A stretch of DNA of 64,000 bases from Kaistia hirudinis (GTDB taxonomy: Bacteria; Pseudomonadota; Alphaproteobacteria; Rhizobiales; Kaistiaceae). The stretch lies in NCBI RefSeq assembly GCF_014196455.1, contig NZ_JACIDS010000003.1, forward strand, positions 744,001 to 808,000, given 5' to 3'. The notes under the pieces are model-generated. The model was not told the origin of the DNA. It was given only the letters and a program-made list of their open reading frames with translations, and made no database searches. This document shows, in pieces, positions 18,479-26,941 of the stretch. A program made the translations under genes and the position numbers. Numbering within the stretch: the stretch's first letter is position 1; the number at the start of each line of letters is the position of its first letter.

Positions 18479-19087
18479 TCAGCGCCCCACCACCGCGCCG
18501 CCGAGCTGGACGACCGTGCTGCCATCCGCCGGCAGGGCCGGGCCCGCCATCCCGGCCGGCGGCTCATAGGGCTTGGCGAGGATCAGCGACCAGTAGACCT
18601 TGTACTTGCTCTTCGGCGCATAGGCCGTGCCGATGCCGAGCCGTGTCACGCCGGGCTTCAGCATATTGGCGTTGTGCTTGGGCGAATCGCGCCAGCCGGA
18701 GAAGGCCTCGGCGAGCGTGCGGTAGCCGGCGCCGACGTTCTCGACCGCGAGGCCGGCGTCGAAGCCGGACGCTGCGAGGCGCTTATCGAAGCTGCCGCCG
18801 CCCTTTACGTCATGGCCGACCTGGTCGACTGCGGCCATGGCGCGCGCCTGATCGGCGGCCATCTTGTTGAGGCGCGGATCGACCGTCACGGCCGAGAGGC
18901 CGCGCGTGGCGCGATAACCGGTGATCATGCTCGCCGCCGCCTCGGGGCTGACGGTGGCGCCGGCGGCGTCCAGGCGGTCGTAGAACACCGGCGACTTCGG
19001 CGCCTCCACCGTCGAGAAGCAGCCCGAAAGCATGGCGGCGAGGACAAGCGGGGCAAGGGCCAGCACGCGGCGGGATGGGTTGGTCAT
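18479..19087 (-). CDS. CAP (SCP/PR-1-like) domain lipoprotein
   Basis: A 202-residue secreted protein. Start ATG 19087 (MTNPSRRVLA) precedes a hydrophobic stretch ending in lipobox LSGC, so lipidation is expected. The CAP domain follows: ITGYRATRGLSAVTVDPRLNKMAADQARAMA, VGHDV with the first His, AVENVGAGYRTLAEAFSGWRDSPKHNANML with the conserved Glu and second His, then LGIGTAYAPKSKYKVYWSLILAKP. Bacterial CAP proteins are mostly uncharacterised. It is the last gene on its strand here, 90 bp downstream of the mechanosensitive channel gene. Confidence 0.88.
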   Translation of the reverse strand: MTNPSRRVLALAPLVLAAMLSGCFSTVEAPKSPVFYDRLDAAGATVSPEAAASMITGYRATRGLSAVTVDPRLNKMAADQARAMAAVDQVGHDVKGGGSFDKRLAASGFDAGLAVENVGAGYRTLAEAFSGWRDSPKHNANMLKPGVTRLGIGTAYAPKSKYKVYWSLILAKPYEPPAGMAGPALPADGSTVVQLGGAVVGR

Positions 19088-19177
19088 TGGATTGGGCCTC
19101 GGGGGGATCGGCATCCGGTCAATATTCGGATGGGGCGAGTGTTCGCCGATTTGGCGCGGCGAAGCAACATGGTCCGG

Positions 19178-21526
19178 TCAGGGGGCCGGGAGCTGGATGT
19201 TGTGCCTGGCGAATTCCTCGAAGCAGCGGAAGCGCAGATCGGAGCGGACCGTGCCGGCCTTGCCATTGTCGGAGACGTAGCAACCGAGCTCGAAATGCAG
19301 CGCCTTCGCGTCGAAATCGGTGAATTGCACCCATGGCTCGGGGAAGGACAGCACCAGAGGATGATCCTTGGCGATCTGGCGCAGGATATCGCGCACGACG
19401 GCGGGATCGCTGTCCTTGCTGACGCCAACCTTGACGACCGCGCGGCCCGACCGGTCATGCAGCACCATGTTCTTGACCGGCCCGGTGATGAGGCTCGAAT
19501 TCGGCACGATCACCGTCGCGCGGTCGAAGGTCTCGATTTCCGTCGCGCGGATGTTGATGCGCTTGACGACACCCTCCTCGGCGCCGACCACGATCCAGTC
19601 GCCGGCCCGGATCGGCCGCTCGGCGAGCAGGACGAGGCCCGAGACGAAATTGTTGACGATGCCCTGCAAGCCGAGGCCGATACCGACGGAGAGCGCGCCG
19701 GCGACGATGGCGACCGACGAGAGGTCGAGTCCGGCATAGCCGAAGGCGAACACCGCCGCGAGGATCCAGCCGATATGGCCGATGATCGTCCGGATCGAAT
19801 TGCGCAGACCTGAATCGAGCCGCGTCGTCGGCAGGAAGCGCGTGTCGAGCCAGCGCTGGAAGGCGCGCGTCGCGACGAGGCCGATGATGAAGACTGCGAT
19901 CGCCGTCAGGATCGTGATGGGCGAGATCGTGATCGCGCCAATCGTGAAGCCGATGAACAGCTGGCGGAAGCTGCCGATCACCGAATTGGAATCGAAGCCC
20001 CAGGGCGCGAAGACGGCGAGCAGCGCGAGGCCGACAAGGATGAGGCGAACGACGCCGTTGAACACGACGCCGAGCTGGGTCAACGAGCGCGGCGCGAAAC
20101 CGACGGACGCGATCAGCCGGCTGCCGACCACGCCTTCCCGGCGGAACCAGGCCGTCGTCAGCTCGTCGGTCAGCATGGTGAGCAGATAGAGCAGGCTGAA
20201 CACGGTCGTCATCCACGCGATCTGCGTGGTGACGAAGCGGCTGAGCGCCACATAGCCGATCAGGCTGGCAACGACTGCCACGGCCGCGGTGAGGCCGGCG
20301 ACGATCAGCGCGAAGCGTTGCAGCGGCGATTCGTCCTGCTCGCCGTCGTCCTCCTCCTCGGTGGCATCGGCATGCCGATTCAACGTCCGGACCGTCTTGA
20401 CGATCAGCAGGGCGCTGGCGACGGAGAGCACGCCGTCAAAGACCACCGTCAGAGGCAAGGCCGTCATCACAGTGCGCGTCAGGCGATCGATGAAGATGGC
20501 GAGCGCCTGAAGGACGGAAATGGCGATGACGAAGTTGAAGATCTGCCGGGCGAGCGCGTCGTCGAGCGAGACGAGGCGCAGCGGCGGCCGGGCAGGAGCG
20601 AGCAGGGCGCGCGCCAGCCCGGAGCACAGTGCGAAGAGGACGACGGATACGGCGACCCCGTACCAGATCTGGCTCATCCGTTCCGGCGACAGGCGGAAAG
20701 CGGTCAGGATCGAGTGGCCCGCGAACATGATCACCGCTGGAATAACGGTGTTGATGCCGACGGTGAGGGCTGCGGCGACAACCTTCGAGCGGGAGGAATA
20801 GGGCTCCGTGTGATGTGGAGACCTGATCCGGTCGACGATCAGGCGCCGTCCCATGAACAGGCCGATAAGCATGCTGGCGCCCACGATGACCACGACGATG
20901 GCGGCCCATCGGTCCGCGCCGGCGCGGAACGAGGAGTACCATTCGCTGACGATGTCCGCGATGCCGGACGCCATCACCGGGACCTCGGCTCCGGCATCGA
21001 TCCACAGCGTCGGATCGAGCAGGCTCTGGCGTCGCTCGAGCAGGCGCGCCGTGAAGATGCTGCGCCGCCGCTCGTTGATCTGGGCCTGGGTGGATGCCCC
21101 GTGCGCGACGATGGCGATTGCCTGCCTCTGGCTGCCGGCCAGGTCTCCATAGGTCTGCTGCGCCGTGGCGAGATCGGCCTTCACCGCGTCGGAGATCGTC
21201 TCGTCGGCGCCCTGAACCGGCGAGAGCGCTTTCACCTGCGCATCCGCCGCGGCGATCTGCGGTGCGAGCTTTGCCGCGAAGGCGCTCGCCTTGGTCATCA
21301 CATCCGTGACCTGGTCGTTCAACTCGCGCAGTTCGGGGTCGGTGACGTTGACGCGCCGGATGGCGCTGTCGACGCGTTCCAGCGTCGCGTTCCACGTGTC
21401 GATCCGCGCCTGCTGGTCGTCCTGTGCAGCCGCCCCGGCGGCATCAAGCAGGAAGATCGAAACCATCAGCAGCACGCCGACGGTCGCTATCGATCGCCAG
21501 GACAGCCGAGAAAGACGCCGAACCAT
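19178..21526 (-). CDS. DUF3772 and MscS domain mechanosensitive channel
   Basis: A 782-residue inner-membrane protein. A signal sequence (about residues 10-35) is followed by a periplasmic, mostly helical DUF3772-type region (about 40-195, e.g. DSAIRRVNVTDPELRELNDQVTDV). About ten membrane helices then lead to a C-terminal MscS core with the pore-helix-like GALSVGIGLGLQGIVNNFVSGLVLLAERPIRAGDWI, the GVVKRINIRATEIETFDRATVIVPNS beta domain and a final alpha/beta domain. This matches the large MscS channels of alphaproteobacteria that release solutes on hypo-osmotic shock. GGAG lies 7 bp before ATG 21526. An acidic insert (ATEEEDDGEQDES, near residue 385) interrupts the membrane part. Confidence 0.9.
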   Translation of the reverse strand: MVRRLSRLSWRSIATVGVLLMVSIFLLDAAGAAAQDDQQARIDTWNATLERVDSAIRRVNVTDPELRELNDQVTDVMTKASAFAAKLAPQIAAADAQVKALSPVQGADETISDAVKADLATAQQTYGDLAGSQRQAIAIVAHGASTQAQINERRRSIFTARLLERRQSLLDPTLWIDAGAEVPVMASGIADIVSEWYSSFRAGADRWAAIVVVIVGASMLIGLFMGRRLIVDRIRSPHHTEPYSSRSKVVAAALTVGINTVIPAVIMFAGHSILTAFRLSPERMSQIWYGVAVSVVLFALCSGLARALLAPARPPLRLVSLDDALARQIFNFVIAISVLQALAIFIDRLTRTVMTALPLTVVFDGVLSVASALLIVKTVRTLNRHADATEEEDDGEQDESPLQRFALIVAGLTAAVAVVASLIGYVALSRFVTTQIAWMTTVFSLLYLLTMLTDELTTAWFRREGVVGSRLIASVGFAPRSLTQLGVVFNGVVRLILVGLALLAVFAPWGFDSNSVIGSFRQLFIGFTIGAITISPITILTAIAVFIIGLVATRAFQRWLDTRFLPTTRLDSGLRNSIRTIIGHIGWILAAVFAFGYAGLDLSSVAIVAGALSVGIGLGLQGIVNNFVSGLVLLAERPIRAGDWIVVGAEEGVVKRINIRATEIETFDRATVIVPNSSLITGPVKNMVLHDRSGRAVVKVGVSKDSDPAVVRDILRQIAKDHPLVLSFPEPWVQFTDFDAKALHFELGCYVSDNGKAGTVRSDLRFRCFEEFARHNIQLPAP

Positions 21527-21695
21527 GAGTGCTCCGCCCGATATGCCAGCTTGGGCTGGCCGCCCTTGAAGTGGACGGCGGTGATGACGACACTATGGCA
21601 GCGATTTCGCAAGACGGTCTGTGCGGGCCGGGGAAACGGCTGGTCGCCGGAAATTTCCCCGCCGTGCAATGGCTGACGGATGGAGGCAGAACGGC

Positions 21696-22430
21696 GTGGG
21701 GATCGACGATCCGGCTTCGAGCGGCGAAACGCCCGCCGGCGACGGCTCTCAGAGCCTCGACTCGGGCACTGCGGCGGAGCGTTCCGACGATCTCGCGGCC
21801 TATGCCCGGTCCCACTCCGCCTCCGCCATCCTCGCCGATCTCGGAAAGCTCCTGCCGGATCGGCGGGTCACGGTCGGCGAGATGGTGGACGCGCTCGGCG
21901 GCGCGGGGATCGGACTGACGATCCTGATGCTGGCGCTCCCATCCTTCATTCCGGTGCCTGGCCTGCCCACCGGCGTCGTCTTCGGCACCGCGCTCGCCAT
22001 TCTCGCGCTGCAGGTGATGCTGGGGGCTGACCGGCTGATCCTCCCCGAGAGGCTGCGACGCTTCAGCATGCCGCGGGAGCCGGTGGTCAAGGGCGGGCTC
22101 TGGATCGCGCCCTGGTTCCGCCGGGTCGAATGGATGCTGCGGCCACGCCTTCCCGCGCTCTCGGGGCGCGTCGCCCGCTTCGTGCTGGCGCTGCCGATCC
22201 TGGTCCATGCGGTGATGATCGTTCTGCCGATCCCGCTCGGCAACCAGCTGCCGGCGCTCGCGGTCATCGCCTTCGCCTTCGGGCTGATCGAGCGCGACGG
22301 TCTCGCGGTGCTCGCGGGCGCGTTTCTCTCGTTCATCGCGGTCGCCTGGAACGGCGCGATCGTCTTCTTCAGCGCCGAGCTGAGCCTGATGGCCTATCGC
22401 TGGACGACGGCTCTCGCCGAGACCTTCTAG
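21696..22430 (+). CDS. exoD: ExoD-family exopolysaccharide synthesis membrane protein
   Basis: A 244-residue protein. Its core has VGEMVDALGGAGIGLTILMLALPSFIPVPGLPTGVVFG, then LPERLRR and a run of C-terminal helices, the organisation of ExoD proteins first described in Sinorhizobium exopolysaccharide and alkali-tolerance mutants. The GTG at 21696 is preferred because GGAGG (21682-21686) stands 9 bp upstream; an in-frame ATG at 21669 would add nine residues. The first 45 residues are polar and low in complexity. It is divergent from the mechanosensitive channel gene. Confidence 0.83.
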   Translation: MGIDDPASSGETPAGDGSQSLDSGTAAERSDDLAAYARSHSASAILADLGKLLPDRRVTVGEMVDALGGAGIGLTILMLALPSFIPVPGLPTGVVFGTALAILALQVMLGADRLILPERLRRFSMPREPVVKGGLWIAPWFRRVEWMLRPRLPALSGRVARFVLALPILVHAVMIVLPIPLGNQLPALAVIAFAFGLIERDGLAVLAGAFLSFIAVAWNGAIVFFSAELSLMAYRWTTALAETF

Positions 22431-22499
22431 CCATCGCCCTCTCTCGCCGGAGCCATCGGCACCCGCTTGCCAGAAGCGGGAGGAGTGTGTAGCCTGAAC

Positions 22500-22517
22500 T
22501 GAGAAAAGGTTTTCTCA
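22500..22517. promoter_or_regulatory. LacI-type operator 1 upstream of lacI operon
   Basis: TGAGAAAAGGTTTTCTCA is an 18-bp inverted repeat whose outer eight bases on each side are complementary; only the central GG breaks symmetry. It is the upstream partner of the perfect palindrome at 22567 and sits 130 bp before the LacI start. Confidence 0.75.
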
Positions 22518-22566
22518 AGTTGCCTCAAGGCGGTGGCCGACGCTCCCGCCTTTTTAAGGCGACGAG

Positions 22567-22584
22567 TGAGAAAAGCTTTTCTCA
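22567..22584. promoter_or_regulatory. LacI-type operator 2 upstream of lacI operon
   Basis: TGAGAAAAGCTTTTCTCA is a perfect 18-bp palindrome, 67 bp centre to centre from operator 1 and 46 bp before the lacI start. A/T arms around a central GC step are typical of LacI/GalR-family operators. Two sites in one control region suggest cooperative or looping autoregulation of the whole sugar operon. Confidence 0.8.
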
Positions 22585-22629
22585 GACAAGGACCTGCCCA
22601 TCAGAGGCGGGCCGTGGAGAGGAAATGCG

Positions 22630-23679
22630 ATGTCGAGCGGGTCGGACAGCGGGACCGGAGGCGCAAGGCGGCGACCCGTCACGCTGCGCGACGTGGCGCT
22701 CGCGGCCGGGGTCAGCGTGGCGACGGCCTCGAAGGCGCTGAACGACCAGGGCCGGATGACCGCGGAGACGCGGACGCGGATTCAGGACACGGCGCGCCAG
22801 CTGGGCTTCCGGCCAAACGGGCTCGCCCAGAGCCTGCTCCGCCGCCGCAGTTTCACGGTCGGCCTGCTCACCAACGACACCTATGGCCGCTTCTCGCTGC
22901 CCGTCATGGCCGGCATTTCCGAGGCGCTGGTCGATAATGGCGTCTCGGTCTTTCTCTGCAATGTCGAGGACGATCCGCGGCTCGGTCAGCTTCATGTCGA
23001 CGCGATGCTGGACAAGCGCGTCGACGGCATCATCGCGACCGGCAAGCGCGTCGACCGCCATCTGCCGGTCGACCTCGCCGGGCTCGGACTGCCCGTCATC
23101 TATGCCTTCACGCAGCCCGATCCGGGCTCGATCGCCTTCGTCTCGGATGACGAGGGCGGTGCGCGGCTGGCCGTGGAGCATCTCGCGCGGCTCGGCCGCC
23201 GGCGGATCGCCCATGTCACCGGGCCCGAGACATTCGCCGTCGTGCACCAGCGCGCCCGCGCCCATGCCGATGTGCTCGCCGAGCAGGGCCTCGATCCGAT
23301 GCCCGCGCTGATGGGACCGTGGTCCGAAGCCTGGGGCCATGAGGCGATCGCGCGCCTGTTTGACGGCACCGGCGAGGCGCCGGATGCCGTGTTCTGCGGC
23401 AACGACCAGATCGCGCGCGGCGTCATCGACGCGCTGCGCGAGCGGTCCGTGCGCGTCCCGGACGACGTGGCCGTGGTCGGTTTCGACAATTGGGAGATCG
23501 TGGCCCGCGCGTCGCGTCCGCCACTGACGACGGTCGACATGAATCTCGTGGCGCTTGGTCGCGAGGCGGGGCTGACGCTGCTCTCGCTCGTCGACGGCAC
23601 GCGGGTTGAGCCCGGCATACGCAAGTTGCCGTGCCGGCTCATGGTGAGGGAGTCCTGCGGCCAGCCGCCGGGCGGTTGA
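22630..23679 (+). CDS. LacI-family transcriptional regulator
   Basis: A 349-residue repressor. After about 16 polar residues the helix-turn-helix and hinge begin (VTLRDVALAAGVSVATASKAL, residues about 17-37, then RQLGFRPNGLAQSLLRRRS). The C-terminal periplasmic-binding-protein-like sensor follows, with LVFCGNDQIARG-type (AVFCGNDQIARGVIDAL) and VAVVGFDNWEIVARASRPPLTTVDMN motifs. It likely binds the two palindromes at 22500 and 22567 and responds to the imported sugar. The ABC importer and GH127 glycosidase follow on the same strand starting 58 bp later with no other operator visible, so it probably controls both itself and them. Confidence 0.92.
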   Translation: MSSGSDSGTGGARRRPVTLRDVALAAGVSVATASKALNDQGRMTAETRTRIQDTARQLGFRPNGLAQSLLRRRSFTVGLLTNDTYGRFSLPVMAGISEALVDNGVSVFLCNVEDDPRLGQLHVDAMLDKRVDGIIATGKRVDRHLPVDLAGLGLPVIYAFTQPDPGSIAFVSDDEGGARLAVEHLARLGRRRIAHVTGPETFAVVHQRARAHADVLAEQGLDPMPALMGPWSEAWGHEAIARLFDGTGEAPDAVFCGNDQIARGVIDALRERSVRVPDDVAVVGFDNWEIVARASRPPLTTVDMNLVALGREAGLTLLSLVDGTRVEPGIRKLPCRLMVRESCGQPPGG

Positions 23680-23737
23680 CGAAGAAGCGACGCCGGTCGG
23701 GAGGAGCCGAGCCGGCGAACAGGGTGGGAGGATGACG

Positions 23738-24985
23738 ATGAGAAGACTGGGTAGCCTCTTGGCCGCCACGGCGGCCGTGCTGTCGATGACGGCGCTCGCG
23801 CAGGCGGCGGAAACCGCCAATATATGGGTGCGCGCCGACGGCTCGAACTTCATGCCGCAGATCGTGGAGGCCTTCAACAAAAGCCACGAGAACCAGATCA
23901 AGCTCGACATTATCCCCAATGCCGAGATCGTTCCGAAATATGCGACCTCCGTCGCCGGCGGCACGGCGCCGGATGGCCTGTCGCTGGACCTCATCTATAC
24001 GCCCGCCTTCGCGGCGGCAGGCCAGCTCGAGGACATCACCGACTGGGCGAAATCGCTGCCCTATTTCAGCCAGCTCTCGCCGGCGCATGTGAAGACCGGC
24101 ACCTATAAGGACCGAATTTACGGCCTGCCGTTCTCCGCGGATTCCTCCGTGCTGATCTGGAACAAGAAGCTGTTCAAGCAGGCCGGGCTCGACCCCGAGA
24201 AGGGTCCGACGAACTGGGCCGAGATCGAGGCCGATGCCGAGAAGGTCAATGCGCTCGGCGGGGACATCAAGGGCTTCTATTTCTCCGGCGCCTGCGGCGG
24301 CTGCAACATCTTCACCTTCACGCCTTTGGTCTGGGCGTCGGGCGGCGAGATCCTGTCGGAAGACGGCTCGAAGGCGATGCTGACCGACCCCAAGCTGCGT
24401 GAGGCGATCGACTTCTATCGCTCGATGGTCAAGAAGGGCCTCGTGCCCGAGGGCGCGCAGACCGACAACGGCGCCAATTTCTTCGCCGCCTTTGCCGGGG
24501 GCAATATCGGCATCGCGCCGTCGGGCGCCTTCGCCATCGGCGCGCTCAACACGCAGTACAAGGACATCGACTACGGCGTCACCTTCCTGCCGGGCAAGGA
24601 TGGCGGCTGGTCGTCCTTCGCCGGCGGCGACAATTTCGTCGTCACCAAGGGCACCAAGAAGCTGGACGTGCTGAAGGAGTTCCTGGACTACGCCTATTCG
24701 CTGGAAGGCCAGACCCTGCTCGCGAGCCGCGGCTCGCTGCCGGTGCGCGGTGATATCGCCGACGCGGCGCTGAAGAACCTCGACCCGCGCTACAAGATCG
24801 CGGCCGAGGCGATGGCCAAGGGACGCACGCCCTATTCGGTGGTGTTCAACGACATCATCAATTCGGCGAACGGCCCGTGGGCGCAGATGATCAGCGAAGT
24901 CTTCTTCGGCGACGACGTGGACGGCTCGATCCAGAACGCCCAGGAGACGATGCAGAGCATCATCGACCAGGGCGCCGGCAAGTAA
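23738..24985 (+). CDS. Sugar ABC transporter substrate-binding protein (family 1)
   Basis: A 415-residue periplasmic binding protein. The signal peptide MRRLGSLLAATAAVLSMTAL ends around AQA (residue 21), with no lipobox. The mature part begins ETANIWVRADGSNFMP and has the usual motifs of carbohydrate-binding proteins: YGLPFSADSSVLIWNKKLFKQAGL, and FAAFAGGNIGIAPSGAFAI. Start ATG 23738 is preferred over ATG 23732 because GGGAGG (23726-23731) directly abuts the first and is 6 bp from the second. A CACGGC-type cysteine pair (GACGGCNIF) is a notable detail. It is the first transport gene downstream of lacI and is probably specific for arabino-oligosaccharides, given the GH127 gene. Confidence 0.92.
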   Translation: MRRLGSLLAATAAVLSMTALAQAAETANIWVRADGSNFMPQIVEAFNKSHENQIKLDIIPNAEIVPKYATSVAGGTAPDGLSLDLIYTPAFAAAGQLEDITDWAKSLPYFSQLSPAHVKTGTYKDRIYGLPFSADSSVLIWNKKLFKQAGLDPEKGPTNWAEIEADAEKVNALGGDIKGFYFSGACGGCNIFTFTPLVWASGGEILSEDGSKAMLTDPKLREAIDFYRSMVKKGLVPEGAQTDNGANFFAAFAGGNIGIAPSGAFAIGALNTQYKDIDYGVTFLPGKDGGWSSFAGGDNFVVTKGTKKLDVLKEFLDYAYSLEGQTLLASRGSLPVRGDIADAALKNLDPRYKIAAEAMAKGRTPYSVVFNDIINSANGPWAQMISEVFFGDDVDGSIQNAQETMQSIIDQGAGK

Positions 24986-25001
24986 CGGCACGCCCTCACA
25001 A

Positions 25002-25026
25002 GGCGGAGGCGCCGCGCGCCTCCGCC
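25002..25026 (+). promoter_or_regulatory. Intercistronic hairpin between binding protein and permease
   Basis: GGCGGAGGCG (25002-25011) and CGCCTCCGCC (25017-25026) form a perfect 10-bp stem with loop CCGCG, with no T-run after it. A stable hairpin in this place in ABC operons often protects the upstream mRNA or attenuates downstream expression, giving more binding protein than permease. Confidence 0.6.
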
Positions 25027-25072
25027 GCTCTCTGAGCGCCAGAAACCTTCGCAGCGCCACGACGGAGCCGCC

Positions 25073-26053
25073 ATGTCGACCCTATCGGCCAAGGCAGCGG
25101 GCACCCAGGCAGCCAACAGCAAGGCAGCCAGCACCGATCCAGCCGCCACGACGCCTGCCATTCGCGGCACGCGCCATCGGCGCGTCGATCGCAGTCAATG
25201 GGTCGGCTATCTCTATATCGCGCCCGCCATCGCGCTGGTTATCGTGTTCTTCGTCGTGCCGCTCGGCATGACCGCCTGGATGTCGCTGCACAACTGGCCC
25301 CTCATGGGCACGCACAGCTTCATCGGGCTCGACAATTACATCGCCATCACCAAGGACGTCCGCTTCTGGCGGGCGCTGAACTTCACCTTCTACTATACGG
25401 TCATCGTCACCATCGCGATCTTCGCCGTCGCCTTCCCGCTGGCGCTCTTCGTCGAGCGGCCGCGGCCGATGGTCGGCGCCTATCGCACCGCCTTCTTCAT
25501 GCCGGTGGTGGTCGGCTTCGCCTCGGCGAGCCTGCTCTGGGCGTGGCTGCTCAATGTCGATGCCGGCCTGTTCAGCCCGGCGGCCTATCAGCTCGGCCTG
25601 ACCGACAAGAAGGTCAACCTGCTCGCCACCTTCAATCCCGCCTTCTGGTCGATCATCGTCATGGTGGTCTGGAAGGTCGCCGGCTTCACCATGGTGATAC
25701 TGATGACCGGACTGCAGTCGATCCCGGGCGAGCTCATGGAGGCGGCCAAGATCGATGGCGCCAATGCGTGGCAGCGCTTTCGTTCGATCACGCTGCCGCT
25801 GATGCGCCGCACATTGGCGCTGGCGCTGATCCTGTCCGTCGCCGGATCGATCCTCGCCTTCGACCAGTTCTACATCATCCTGCGCGGCGGGCCGCGGAAC
25901 TCCACGCTGACGGCCGTCTACTGGATCTTCAACCAGTCCTTCGTGTCGTTCAAGCTCGGCTACGGCGCCGCGCTCTCCATGGTCCTGCTGGTGATCCTCG
26001 TGGTCCTGAGCCTCGTCCAGCTCCGCCTGCTGCGCAATCCGGAGGGCATGTGA
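25073..26053 (+). CDS. Sugar ABC transporter permease, MalF/UgpA-like
   Basis: A 326-residue permease with about 45 Ala/Thr-rich cytoplasmic residues and then six membrane helices. The segment GELMEAAKIDGANAWQRFRSITLPLMRRTL is the EAA loop (EAAxxDGAxxxxxFxxixlP) that contacts the ATPase. FIGLDNYIAITKDVRFWRALNFTFYYT is typical of carbohydrate (CUT1) permeases. It partners the second permease, whose ATG overlaps this stop (TGATG at 26051-26055). No gene for the ATPase subunit is present in the operon. Confidence 0.93.
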   Translation: MSTLSAKAAGTQAANSKAASTDPAATTPAIRGTRHRRVDRSQWVGYLYIAPAIALVIVFFVVPLGMTAWMSLHNWPLMGTHSFIGLDNYIAITKDVRFWRALNFTFYYTVIVTIAIFAVAFPLALFVERPRPMVGAYRTAFFMPVVVGFASASLLWAWLLNVDAGLFSPAAYQLGLTDKKVNLLATFNPAFWSIIVMVVWKVAGFTMVILMTGLQSIPGELMEAAKIDGANAWQRFRSITLPLMRRTLALALILSVAGSILAFDQFYIILRGGPRNSTLTAVYWIFNQSFVSFKLGYGAALSMVLLVILVVLSLVQLRLLRNPEGM

Positions 26054-26907
26054 TGGCGATCCGTTCGCGCGAGCGCTCGCTCGCATCGCTCTTTGCCGAT
26101 CATGGCACCGGCATCTTCCTCTCGGTGGTGTTCATCGCCCCCATCGTCTGGGCCGTGCTGTCGACCTTCAAGCCGCCCATGGAGGCGCGCCAGCCGCCGC
26201 TGCCGCCCTGGCCGACGACCGGCTTCTCGGTCCAGAACTATGTGACGCTCGACACCTTCGGCGACGGGCTCTGGCACGCGGCGCAGAACAGCATCTATGT
26301 CGCGGTGATGAGCGTGCTGCTCACGGTGCTGATCTCGGTCTTCGCCGGCTACGGCTTCTCGCGCTTCCACTTCCCGTTCAAGAACGCGTTCTTCCTCATG
26401 ATCCTCGCGACGATCATGATTCCGTTCCAGTCGATCCTGACGCCGATCTTCCTGATCCTGACGACCTTCAAGCTGCAGAACACGCTGACCGGCCTCGTGC
26501 TCGTCTATGTTACGCTGCAGCTGCCCTTCTCGATCTTCATGATGCGCAACGCCTTCGATGCGGTGCCGAAGGAGATCGAGGAGGCGGCGCGGATCGACGG
26601 CGCGAAGAGCGTGGCGCTGCTGGCGCGCATCATGCTGCCGCTCGTCTGGCCCGGCGTCGTCACGGTCGCGATCTTCGCCTTCCTGAACAGCTGGAACGAA
26701 TTCCTGGCGGCGCTCGTGCTGATGACCGACCAGTCGAAGTTCACGCTGCCGATCATGATGACGGCCGTCCAGTCGGGACGCTTCGGCGCCGTCGACTGGG
26801 GCGCCGTCCAGGCGGGCGTCACCGTGATGATGATCCCCTGCCTCGTCCTCTTCCTCCTGCTTCAGCGCTTCTACATCCGCGGCCTGACCGCGGGCGCGGT
26901 GAAGTAG
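26053..26907 (+). CDS. Sugar ABC transporter permease, MalG/UgpE-like
   Basis: A 284-residue CUT1 permease starting at ATG 26053, overlapping the previous stop by 1 bp. It has six helices and the EAA loop PKEIEEAARIDGAKSVALLARIMLPLVWP. The C-terminal part AFLNSWNEFLAALVLM followed by PIMMTAVQSGRFGAVDWGAVQAG is the MalG-type sequence. The MalF-like permease and this one would form the membrane channel. The GH127 gene starts 34 bp later on the same strand. Confidence 0.93.
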   Translation: MAIRSRERSLASLFADHGTGIFLSVVFIAPIVWAVLSTFKPPMEARQPPLPPWPTTGFSVQNYVTLDTFGDGLWHAAQNSIYVAVMSVLLTVLISVFAGYGFSRFHFPFKNAFFLMILATIMIPFQSILTPIFLILTTFKLQNTLTGLVLVYVTLQLPFSIFMMRNAFDAVPKEIEEAARIDGAKSVALLARIMLPLVWPGVVTVAIFAFLNSWNEFLAALVLMTDQSKFTLPIMMTAVQSGRFGAVDWGAVQAGVTVMMIPCLVLFLLLQRFYIRGLTAGAVK

Positions 26908-26941
26908 GCCCACGCATCCCGTCACAGTCCAGGAGACGACC

